Source: Anaerolineaceae bacterium
GTDB lineage: Bacteria; Chloroflexota; Anaerolineae; Anaerolineales; Anaerolineaceae
Direction of reading: 5' to 3'
Length of the DNA stretch: 64,000 nt
Assembly (NCBI GenBank): GCA_016841525.1
Contig: JAENYZ010000004.1
Span: 186,001 to 250,000, forward strand
Shown here: in pieces, positions 56,586-64,000 of the stretch
How the letters are laid out: each line of letters opens with the position of its first letter
Numbering within the stretch: position 1 is the first letter of the stretch
Made by a program: the position numbers and the translations under genes
The notes under the pieces: model-generated
Told to the model about the DNA's origin: nothing
Databases searched by the model: none
What the model saw: the letters and a program-made list of their open reading frames with translations, nothing else

Positions 56586-57575
56586 TTAATTGGCTCTTAC
56601 ACGCGGGTCAACCATTGCATACATAATATCTGCAATGAGGAGACTCACCTGTGTCAGTATAATGAGAAAAGTCGTATAAAACATAGCAAATGGTATATCG
56701 CCTCTGATCATAGCCTGGTAGGATATATAACCAATTCCCGGTATTTGGTAAAGGGTTTCCGTTATAAGCACCCCACCAAACATTGATGGGATTAAATAAC
56801 TCATATAAGAAACAAGCGGAATCAGGGTATTTCTGAAGGCATGTTTATTAATGACAACCTTCTCAGAAAGTCCCTTTGCGCGAGCTGTACGGATATAATC
56901 GGAGTGAAGCACCTCCAACATATTCGTTCGGGTATACCGCATCAAGCCACCAATAGAAAGCATCATCAGCGTAATAATTGGTAAGACCATATGATACGCG
57001 ATGTCCCAAATTTGCTGCCAGGGTGTCATGGAACTGTAAAACCTGCCAGTTAATCCATAAAGATCAAACCACCCTAACTTAATAGAAAACACATATTTTA
57101 ATATTGTGGCAAGGAAAAATGTTGGCAGAGAAATGCCCGCTAATGCAAATACCGTAATCGCATAATCTGTTTTACTGTATTGTTTTCTCGCTGCCAAAAT
57201 GCCCAGAGGAATAGAAATGACCATTTGGACAATAAAGGTAACAATATTGATGATTACAGAATACCAAACAACCTCTGAAAATTTTTGTGTAACAGGAACG
57301 CCAAAATTCCAGGATTCCCCAAAATCTCCTCGTATTGCATTTCCAAGCCACCCAAAATACCCGGGGATAATACCAATGTTCAGTCGATAAACTTCATTCA
57401 ACTGGTCGAGCCATTCCTGATAAGTTTTGGTACTCAGGGGACTGGACGCGCGTTGTCTTGCAATTTGCTCCACATAGGAGGTAGGTAATGATCGAATAAT
57501 GCTATAAATAATCAAAGCCCCAAAAAAGACAATAAAGATACCTAATAAAACTCTCCTGATAATGAAATTTTTCAT
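56586..57575 (-). CDS. Peptide ABC permease, DppB-like (operon 2)
   Basis: A 329-aa permease with six helices. The start at 57575 (MKNFIIRRVLLGIFIVFFG) follows AGGGA and fits the family N-terminus; the longer frame to 57632 is not needed. The EAA loop is YIRTARAKGLSEKVVINKHA, and the end is MYAMVDPRVRAN. The first external loop (LNEVYRLNIGIIPGYFGWLG) is of normal length, unlike the partner DppC. Confidence 0.93.
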   Translation of the reverse strand: MKNFIIRRVLLGIFIVFFGALIIYSIIRSLPTSYVEQIARQRASSPLSTKTYQEWLDQLNEVYRLNIGIIPGYFGWLGNAIRGDFGESWNFGVPVTQKFSEVVWYSVIINIVTFIVQMVISIPLGILAARKQYSKTDYAITVFALAGISLPTFFLATILKYVFSIKLGWFDLYGLTGRFYSSMTPWQQIWDIAYHMVLPIITLMMLSIGGLMRYTRTNMLEVLHSDYIRTARAKGLSEKVVINKHAFRNTLIPLVSYMSYLIPSMFGGVLITETLYQIPGIGYISYQAMIRGDIPFAMFYTTFLIILTQVSLLIADIMYAMVDPRVRAN

Positions 57576-57635
57576 ATCGTTCCCTAATTCTATTTTTTTA
57601 AGTTTTATTCCAACCCAATTCTTGCTTATCAAAGA

Positions 57636-57661
57636 GTGAGCCCACCCATGGGTGGGCTCAC
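57636..57661. terminator. Perfect palindrome between binding protein and permease genes (operon 2)
   Basis: A 26-nt perfect palindrome with half-site GTGAGCCCACCCA. No good T-run follows on the minus strand, so it may act as partial terminator or mRNA stabiliser, leaving more binding-protein message than permease message. Confidence 0.55.
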
Positions 57662-57692
57662 AATGACGTTCATATCGAATCGCTAAGGTGTA

Positions 57693-60239
57693 TTAATTCA
57701 TTTCAACAAGTTCAATGTCGGACAGCCAGCCCCAGAAGGTTGTGATATCAGGGGTGATGGTATCGATATTGATACGTTCGGTGCTGAAGATAATCACGTT
57801 GAGTCGCTGATAGGTTGGGATCTCAACAGCCCAGTCAATGAGGAGGTCTAAAGCCTGCTTATAAATGGCTTTTCGATAATTCTGATCATCACTGAGTCGG
57901 GCATCAACAATCAACTGATCCAGTTCGTCGTCCTGAATGTGATAATGGTTCGATTCGGAACCACCTGCACCAATGACGCTGGAGCTGTGATAGATCTGGT
58001 ACATATCGGGGTCAATGGTTGTACCCCAGGCAGCTGTCCACAATTCCTGTGACTCTGCATCCAGCGCATCCCAAAGGATGTTGCTGTCAGCGGGGTCATT
58101 GATATTGAGTTCCATACCTACATTGGCCAATGATTCTTTCGCATTGGTCAGAATAGCGAAGGCAGGGTGGTCACCAACACCATCAGCAGGAACGATGATT
58201 TCGTAGCTCATCTTAGCGCCTTCAGGTGCGGCAGTAATCATATCATTTTCTACTGTGTAACCAGCCGCTTCAAAGAAGCCCAATGCAGCAGCTTCTGCAG
58301 CCGCAATGCGTTCTTCAAGGGACATATCAGCTGTGTAGATCGGGTCGCCGTTTACGTCAACAGAGAACGCAATCTCGTAACCCTCATCCGTCGGCTGTGG
58401 TGCAGCCCAGGAGGTGTTAGAAATTGGGTAGTTGATAACGGAGGCGCCTTCACCATAGTAGCTGTCAATAGCCAGGTCACGGTGGACGGCCATAATTGTG
58501 GCAATACCCTTGCGCAAGTCCTTGGAGGCTTCAGAGCCTGGTTCACCAGCAACGTTAACGTTAGCAGCATTGATACCAATGTAGCCGTAGCCAAGGTTGT
58601 CGACCATGCTTGATGTAATTACATCACCGGTCATTTCACCGTTGGAGTTGTAGGATTTAACTTCGGCATAGCGCTCACCGGAGTAGGTCATCTCACCAGC
58701 ATCAGCTGTGCCAGTTTGGACGGCTGATGGGACCTCAGCGGAAGTTGTTTCCTTGAATTGAATTTCTGCAATCTTTGGGCAGCCGCGATAGTAGTTTTCA
58801 TTGGCTTCGAAGTACACAACCTTATTGTCATAGGTAACGTACTTATATGCGCCTGCACCCATGGGTGTCGCTGTCAGGCTTTCCTGTTTTGACAGGTCGC
58901 CGAAGTCGAAACCAAACATATTGTTTTCGTAATCATATTTTGCCACATCGCCGTAGTAATGCAGCGGTGTGACCTGGATGCCCAGGATGGAGTAAACAGC
59001 AGGTGCTGAATAGCCGTTAACCGTTACTTCAACGGTGTAGTCATCAAGTTTCTTGATGCCGGCAATATTCGGTACGCCCTCGCCGCCCATTGTTTCATCT
59101 AATGGACCCCAATTGCCGATGAAGGCAGATTTCACATTGGCAAAAACATCAGCGCCGTCAGCAGATTCGTATGGGAATGCTGCCTGAACATCGCCTTCAT
59201 AGCATGCCAGGATGTCATCTTTGTAGGTTTCAACGGTTGGGAAGCTCTCAACCAGGTCGAAGGTTTCTTCGGTGCAGCCGGTGGTGAAAACGCCAGCGTC
59301 ATCAACGCCGCCGAATCCCCAGAGGACCATACCCAAAACGACCTTGAGGCCTTCATTTTCTGCAACAACTTCAGGTGCAAAACCAATGTAGTCCTGTGCA
59401 TAAGCATCGCGGTAATTTGCATCAACGTAATTTACGATCTTTTCTGCTTCACGAACAATTTCTGCATCCATGCGAGCCCACAGGTCGTCTTGCTGTTCCT
59501 GTGTCCAGGCATCTGCATCTGACCACTCATGATCACGGCCAGCAGCGTAGATCTCTTCAAACAGAGCATCATACTTGTCAAAAACTTCACTTGTTGTCTG
59601 GGTTTGGTAATCTTTCAGACCAACAATGTCATAGGACCCAAGGGTCGTGGAACCTACATAGCTCGGATCGAGGAATGTATAGTATGTGAAGATGACATCA
59701 TCAGCAGTAACGGGGGTGCCGTCAGAGAATTTCATACCAACGCGAAGCTTTGCGGTGTATTTTGTTGTATCAGTAGCTTCATCATATGCCACACTTGTGT
59801 CGGCAGGGCCCTTGTAAAGATAAGGGGTTCCATTGTATTCAACTGTTTCACCCTCGATGGCGTTGTGAACGATACCGCCAACACGATCTGTTGTTAAAAT
59901 ACTGATCTGTGTCATTGCAGCAACATCCGCATCATAACCGGTGTCTGAGAAGAAGGGGCTGAATTTCTGGGAGAATGCATTGTAAGCAACAACTAACGGG
60001 GTGTCAATTGTTGGCTCAGTTGGCAAATTCTCACCAAAAGGTTGTTCTGGGAAGAGCACTTCCTCTTCAGTAGGCTCTTCAGTTACGACTTCTTCAGTGG
60101 GTTCTTCTGTTACTTCGGGTTCTTCCGTTACTTCGGGCTCTTCTGTGACGACCGGCGTCTCAGTCGCACAAGCTGCCAGCAAGCTGGCAAACATGATGCC
60201 CACAACCAGAACGGAAATGAGTTTCTTAAATCGGTACAT
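57693..60239 (-). CDS. Peptide-type ABC binding lipoprotein (operon 2)
   Basis: An 848-aa lipoprotein (Cys24, LLAAC) with Thr/Glu-rich repeats of EEPEVTEEP type (about 32-60). Domain order is normal: VAYNAFSQKFSPFFSDTG, then KFSDGTPVTADDVIFTYYTF (about 170-189), GAGAYKYVTYDNKVVY, and DLRKGIATIMAVHRDLAIDS. About 180 extra residues (about 210-393) lie in lobe 1 and include a Trp/Asp/Glu helix (HEWSDADAWTQEQQDDLWAR). The start at 60239 has AGGAGA upstream. It is the first gene of operon 2. Confidence 0.92.
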   Translation of the reverse strand: MYRFKKLISVLVVGIMFASLLAACATETPVVTEEPEVTEEPEVTEEPTEEVVTEEPTEEEVLFPEQPFGENLPTEPTIDTPLVVAYNAFSQKFSPFFSDTGYDADVAAMTQISILTTDRVGGIVHNAIEGETVEYNGTPYLYKGPADTSVAYDEATDTTKYTAKLRVGMKFSDGTPVTADDVIFTYYTFLDPSYVGSTTLGSYDIVGLKDYQTQTTSEVFDKYDALFEEIYAAGRDHEWSDADAWTQEQQDDLWARMDAEIVREAEKIVNYVDANYRDAYAQDYIGFAPEVVAENEGLKVVLGMVLWGFGGVDDAGVFTTGCTEETFDLVESFPTVETYKDDILACYEGDVQAAFPYESADGADVFANVKSAFIGNWGPLDETMGGEGVPNIAGIKKLDDYTVEVTVNGYSAPAVYSILGIQVTPLHYYGDVAKYDYENNMFGFDFGDLSKQESLTATPMGAGAYKYVTYDNKVVYFEANENYYRGCPKIAEIQFKETTSAEVPSAVQTGTADAGEMTYSGERYAEVKSYNSNGEMTGDVITSSMVDNLGYGYIGINAANVNVAGEPGSEASKDLRKGIATIMAVHRDLAIDSYYGEGASVINYPISNTSWAAPQPTDEGYEIAFSVDVNGDPIYTADMSLEERIAAAEAAALGFFEAAGYTVENDMITAAPEGAKMSYEIIVPADGVGDHPAFAILTNAKESLANVGMELNINDPADSNILWDALDAESQELWTAAWGTTIDPDMYQIYHSSSVIGAGGSESNHYHIQDDELDQLIVDARLSDDQNYRKAIYKQALDLLIDWAVEIPTYQRLNVIIFSTERINIDTITPDITTFWGWLSDIELVEMN

Positions 60240-60291
60240 ATTATTTTCTCCTAATCTCCTAAATAGATTTTTAAAATACACCTGAGATTTC

Positions 60292-60320
60292 ATGATATTT
60301 TAGAATCGGCTAATTGTCAA
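60292..60320 (-). promoter_or_regulatory. Promoter of peptide ABC operon 2
   Basis: On the minus strand, TTGACA (60320-60315), 17 nt, then TATCAT (60297-60292). It lies 52 nt before the ATG of the binding-protein gene. Confidence 0.65.
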
Positions 60321-60355
60321 GCTAAAATCCCCAGCTAGAGCTGCAATTATTACAT

Positions 60356-60892
60356 TTATCCTTCAATTTTTTGGACATTGAGAATATCCTGAAGACGCAA
60401 CAACCAGTAAGATGCGACAACTGCAAATGATTCTACTGATAAAAAAATAAATTCAAGATAATTCCTGTCATTTGCGAAAAACAGGAGAAAAATGATTTCT
60501 CCAATAGCCGTCATTACCAAAAAGATGAGCAGATAAGTACTGGTTTTCTTCATGCGTTCAAATGAGAGCTCAACCTCATCTCTGCGAAAGTTTCGCTTCT
60601 CTTTGGGTAACCGCAAAGCACTATCAACCAGAAAATAAAGCGGCAAGAAAGTAAAAACATAGGGGAGTGCAATATAAAAAGCATACATACCGCGATTACC
60701 AATAAAGCCACCTGCGACATGCAATAAAAGGATAATCACCGTTAAAATCAGGCTGTTTCTTTTAAAACGAATAAGGTCAAGCTGGTCAATATCAATCTCA
60801 AAATAATTGCCGATGTAGCGCGCCGATTTTGTTTCGCCCCCTTTGCCGTCATCTTCGTAGACAAGTTCATAATCATCAGCATATTTTTTCAT
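60356..60892 (-). CDS. Four-helix membrane protein, unknown function
   Basis: A 178-aa protein. The N-terminal 42 residues are polar and cytoplasmic (YIGNYFEIDIDQLDLIRFKR). Four helices follow, about 47-65, 70-92, 118-138 and 145-165. The pair of basic segments LPKEKRNFRRDEVELSFERM lies in the loop between helices 2 and 3. The protein resembles small membrane proteins found in Firmicutes, but I cannot name a family with confidence. The gene starts upstream of the peptide operon promoter on the same strand. Confidence 0.7.
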   Translation of the reverse strand: MKKYADDYELVYEDDGKGGETKSARYIGNYFEIDIDQLDLIRFKRNSLILTVIILLLHVAGGFIGNRGMYAFYIALPYVFTFLPLYFLVDSALRLPKEKRNFRRDEVELSFERMKKTSTYLLIFLVMTAIGEIIFLLFFANDRNYLEFIFLSVESFAVVASYWLLRLQDILNVQKIEG

Positions 60893-61362
60893 AAAAATTT
60901 TCCTCAGTTATCTGTAGATTATTTGAGTTATACCCCAAATTACATTCGTTAACCGATTCTGCAGGGGCAGGCCTCAGTGCCTGCCAATCAAAAATTTTGC
61001 CTTCTCTTCCGGAGTGCGGGTCGTGCGCCAAACCTCATGCGTTTGGTGTCAACCCGCTTCGATGTACTTATCTGGAATGACTGTCTAATAAAACAAATTT
61101 AATTTGTTATGCGAAACCTTGCGGACTGAAGTCCGCACTCCGAAGGTATAGATTTTTACTTGCATGCTCAGTAAACCTTACACCAACAAGCTTTCCCTTG
61201 GGGGAAGGTGGCACGCCGCAGGCGTGACGGATGAGGGAAAAGGAATTTGTTATATCAATTCTGCGGACTAACCCTCACACCTTTCAGGTTCTGCACCTAA
61301 AGCTGTTTCGCTACGCTTCAGGCAGGGTCCGCACTCCGAAATTCTATAGATGTTTCCATGAA
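60893..61362. repeat. Intergenic mosaic of dispersed repeat fragments
   Basis: About 470 nt without a gene. It contains GGCAGGC/GCCTGCC (60966-60985), and GCGGACT-GA-AGTCCGC followed by ACTCCGAAG (61122-61145), with GGTCCGCACTCCGAA again at 61326. It also contains a CTTTCCCTTGGGGGAAGG hairpin followed by CACGCCGCAGGCGTGACGGA (61190-61240). These are typical non-coding repeat types. Several seem truncated, as if inserted into one another. Confidence 0.6.
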
Positions 61363-63309
61363 TTACGGACAGTCCCTAAAATAAGCAAGGTTGGCAAAAA
61401 AATCGCCTTCTGTCGAAATTTCGTTCTCGTAACAGCTGTCCGCAGTGATCACCATGGCCTTCGGCGTTGAAAACAAAGGCACAGCCGGCAAGGCTGATAA
61501 GAACATTTCTTCAGAATAACCCACCGCTCCTTCCAGCTCATCCGGCAGGGCAAGGACCGCTGCACCACAGGCAGTATCGTAGGCTTCATTTAATAAGCCT
61601 GCAATATTTGTCCCTATCCAATAGTTCTCATCCCTGGGTACAGCCCAGCTTTGATAAAGCTGACAATCCCCCCCTGGCATCGGCTGCCAGGAGATCAGCG
61701 CCAGGTCGAATCGCCGTCCAAAAAGCGCCCCTTCCGGACCGGGCGCATATAGGCTTTCCAGATCTTGCGTCGTGACCGTCACACCCACACCGCAAGCGCT
61801 CAAATCACTTTGAATCGTCTGAGCAATTTCCTGGTGAAACCCATAAGGACTCACCAATAATTCCGGAGCAAGCGGGGTTCCTGCGGGGACACCAGCAACA
61901 TTCCAGGCTTGCAAAGGTGTGGAAGGGTCGCCGTCATGGTCAAACCAACCCACTTCCGCAAGCAGTTCAGCACCCTGTTTTGGGTTATAAGCAATCTCCC
62001 TTTCCGCTCCTAATTGCGAATCCTGGGGCGGCAGGTAAGTTTGCCAAACCTGCCCTAAATCGCCAAAGAAATCTTCATACATGCTTTCACGATCCAGGCA
62101 GTACATGAACGCCTGGCGCGTACGGGCGTCCCCGAGAATATCCGGGCGTCCATCCAGCTGCGGGTTGTAAAAATCATCATAGTCAGCCGGTTGTATGCCA
62201 AAGACAAGCTGGGTCCATGATTTATCCAAATCAACAATCAACTCAAAGTCACCAAGAAGCCGAGCCTCCCGAATCACATCTTGAGCTTCAGCCCAATTAA
62301 ATGAGGAATCCAAAACATCACACTGACCCGCCAGTAATGCTTCCCATGCCTGAGGTGCACCAGGACCGAGCTGGCGGAACACAATTTGATCTAATTTCGG
62401 CAAACCCTCGTCAGATCGGAAATAATCCGGGTTTCTCGTTAAGCTCAAGAGACCATCTTCCCACTCAGATACAATAAATGGGCCGTATCCAATTGGAGAA
62501 GTGTTAATCCTATCGTCTTGCAGCATATTTTCCCAATCCATACCATCCTGATAAAGATGTGCGGGCATCGGTTTCCAGAAAAACCGTGCCAGGTCTGCGT
62601 TGGAAAATCCAGGCAAACCCATCCACTGCACAGTCCTTTGGTCAACAACTGTGTATGATTGCGTCCGGTCATAGACCCACTTTGATTCAAGATCCGCTGC
62701 ATCCCGGGCAATATCAAAGCTAAAAACCGAATCCCCTGATCGCACAGGCGTCCCGTCAGACCAGGTCAGATTCTCCCTCAATCGGTAATTCACAAGCATT
62801 TGGTCCATTTCGAGCGAGGTTTCGCCATCCCACGCTTTAACACAGTCCCCACTGCGACAGCCAGCAGGACGAACCACAAGCCCAGCTTTGAGGACTGTCA
62901 ATTGCCCGGTCGCATCCACGACAGGCTGACCGGCCTGTACGCTCACCGGTACCATAACAAGATCGCCATTTTCCCGATCAGGAACGCTTTCTAAGATTAC
63001 AGGGTCTAATTCGCCATCTACCGCAATAAATGGTGCTTCATAAATCAGGTTCAGAATATTGGCTTTACCCCCCAATCCTGCTGCATGATAAGGTAACAGG
63101 CTTTCGGGGAGTGCTGCTGTACAGATTGTCAGGGATTTCAGCGGGGCTGTTGTAGGTGTAGGCTCTGGTAGATTTGTAGGCAGGGGTGTGTTCGGCGGCA
63201 GGGTTGAAACTGGCGTCGGGATTCCGGTAGAAGGCTGACAGGCTGTAATGATAAACAATACGGATAATAAAAATAATGTGATCGAGAATAGCTTGTTTGG
63301 TTTTTTCAT
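61363..63309 (-). CDS. Solute-binding lipoprotein, family 5 (peptide/nickel type)
   Basis: A 648-aa lipoprotein (Cys24, FIITAC) with a Pro/Thr linker (PTPVSTLPPNTPLPTNLP). Domain order is normal: SLTICTAALPESLLPYHAAG, NLTWSDGTPVRSGDSVFSFD, SPIGYGPFIVSEWEDG, and DARTRQAFMYCLDRESMYED. A small Cys-containing loop, CRSGDC, and other Cys suggest disulfides outside the membrane. No permease or ATPase is adjacent. It lies 24 nt after rsgA and is probably co-transcribed with it. Confidence 0.9.
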   Translation of the reverse strand: MKKPNKLFSITLFLLSVLFIITACQPSTGIPTPVSTLPPNTPLPTNLPEPTPTTAPLKSLTICTAALPESLLPYHAAGLGGKANILNLIYEAPFIAVDGELDPVILESVPDRENGDLVMVPVSVQAGQPVVDATGQLTVLKAGLVVRPAGCRSGDCVKAWDGETSLEMDQMLVNYRLRENLTWSDGTPVRSGDSVFSFDIARDAADLESKWVYDRTQSYTVVDQRTVQWMGLPGFSNADLARFFWKPMPAHLYQDGMDWENMLQDDRINTSPIGYGPFIVSEWEDGLLSLTRNPDYFRSDEGLPKLDQIVFRQLGPGAPQAWEALLAGQCDVLDSSFNWAEAQDVIREARLLGDFELIVDLDKSWTQLVFGIQPADYDDFYNPQLDGRPDILGDARTRQAFMYCLDRESMYEDFFGDLGQVWQTYLPPQDSQLGAEREIAYNPKQGAELLAEVGWFDHDGDPSTPLQAWNVAGVPAGTPLAPELLVSPYGFHQEIAQTIQSDLSACGVGVTVTTQDLESLYAPGPEGALFGRRFDLALISWQPMPGGDCQLYQSWAVPRDENYWIGTNIAGLLNEAYDTACGAAVLALPDELEGAVGYSEEMFLSALPAVPLFSTPKAMVITADSCYENEISTEGDFFANLAYFRDCP

Positions 63310-63333
63310 AGGCTTGTTGATAAGAAATTCTAT

Positions 63334-63999
63334 TTAATCTTCAAGGTAATCTTCTGAGTCGTCTTCAAAACGCAGACGCAGGTATGAGTTATAACGCTCA
63401 GGCGCAATCTCGCCCCGGGCAACTGCCTCCCTTACCGCGCATCCCGGCTCATGGGTGTGTGTGCAATCGCTAAATTTACAATCAGAAACCAGCGCTCGCA
63501 TCTCAATAAAATAGGCGTCCAGTTCTTCAGGCTCGGTATCCCACAATGCCAGGGTGCGGATGCCAGGCGTATCCGCCACATAACCCCCCACATCCAGCGG
63601 GAAAAGCTCACGCACATGGGTCGTATGCTTGCCTTTTGAAGTCGCTGCACTGACTGTCCGCACATGCAAGCCCAAACCTGGTTGAACTGCATTCAAGAGG
63701 CTGGATTTCCCCACACCAGAAGGACCAGCAAAAGCAGATATCTTCCCCTGTAAATGATCTCGCAGATCATCCACACCTTCGCCTGTATGGGCAGAAGTAA
63801 AAATTACTGAATACCCCAGATCCTCATACATCCCAAATAAAGCTTTGGCTTGTTCTTTTGTGACCAAATCAATTTTGTTAGCAACAATTAAAGCATCGAT
63901 ATCCTGCTTTTCTGCAATCACCAAAAAGCGGTCCAGCATTCGCAAACTCGGTTCGGGACGTGCGCAGGCAAAAACAGCCACAATTTGATCGGGGTTAGC
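63334..63999 (-). CDS. rsgA: Ribosome small-subunit-dependent GTPase A, 5' partial
   Basis: The C-terminal 222 residues of RsgA (YjeQ), a GTPase that helps mature the 30S subunit. The G motifs are in circularly permuted order as expected: G4 VANKID, then G1 GPSGVGKSS, then G3 DTPG. The zinc site is in CKFSDCTHTHEPGC. The frame is open to the right edge of the window (ANPDQIVAVFACARPEPS), so the N-terminal OB fold lies outside. The GTG at 63981 is inside the gene and not its start. Confidence 0.95.
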   Translation of the reverse strand, partial: ANPDQIVAVFACARPEPSLRMLDRFLVIAEKQDIDALIVANKIDLVTKEQAKALFGMYEDLGYSVIFTSAHTGEGVDDLRDHLQGKISAFAGPSGVGKSSLLNAVQPGLGLHVRTVSAATSKGKHTTHVRELFPLDVGGYVADTPGIRTLALWDTEPEELDAYFIEMRALVSDCKFSDCTHTHEPGCAVREAVARGEIAPERYNSYLRLRFEDDSEDYLED

Positions 64000-64000
64000 A

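Overview
The window looks like chromosomal DNA from a member of Chloroflexota, most likely class Anaerolineae. This rests on gene style, not on a phylogenetic marker. Many lipoproteins carry a lipobox Cys followed by long Thr/Pro/Glu linkers, solute-binding lipoproteins are abundant, glycyl-tRNA synthetase alpha and beta chains are fused, and short palindromes of the GTAGGGGC type recur between genes. There is no outer-membrane or LPS gene, so extracytoplasmic proteins appear to be membrane-anchored lipoproteins.

Layout. 1-2.8 kb: 3' part of an AlkD-type DNA glycosylase, a lipoprotein and a tandem ACT protein. 2.8-9.5 kb: an eight-gene rotary ATPase operon in the order beta, epsilon, AtpQ-like, a, c, b/delta, alpha, gamma. 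It has no separate delta gene and a c subunit with sodium-ligand residues, which resembles the N-ATPase class. 9.6-16.2 kb: a DUF1622 membrane protein, an HD hydrolase, a DinG-type exonuclease-helicase, a DUF4282 protein, a MerR regulator with two effector-binding domains behind a 19-bp-spacer promoter, and a zinc-ribbon protein. 16.5-24.8 kb: a flavodoxin, a sugar-type ABC importer (two permeases and a binding protein, no ATPase), the 5-oxoprolinase genes pxpB-pxpC-pxpA, and a YihY membrane protein.

25-34.7 kb: a MazG-like protein, a compact small transcript with a 22-codon ORF, a RIO1-type kinase, two lipoproteins, a CPBP membrane protease, a tight minus-strand cluster (degenerate metallo-beta-lactamase fold, 100-aa protein, mutY, pcm), and a divergent slipin plus OMPDC-superfamily pair. 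34.7-42.5 kb: fused glyQS, recO, glmU-CNNM-cdd, and tRNA-Gln(TTG).

42.6-60.2 kb holds two parallel oligopeptide-type ABC import operons. Each has a binding lipoprotein, DppB- and DppC-like permeases, OppD- and OppF-like ATPases, and a last 93-aa membrane protein. Both are structurally inflated. The two DppC-like permeases carry roughly 180- and 275-residue extracytoplasmic insertions. One binding protein appears circularly permuted, with a coiled coil and a terminal Ig-like domain. Between the operons sits a REP-associated tyrosine transposase flanked by two copies of a double-hairpin element, with a third copy near 37.9 kb. 60.4-64 kb: a small membrane protein, a repeat mosaic, another solute-binding lipoprotein, and the 3' part of rsgA.

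The gene set suits a heterotroph living on imported sugars and peptides, with oxoproline recycling and possibly a sodium-coupled ATPase. The most unusual points are the permuted binding protein, the inflated permeases (including a MalF-like permease with about six extra helices), the transposase with its hairpin elements, and the small transcript at 25.6-25.8 kb.
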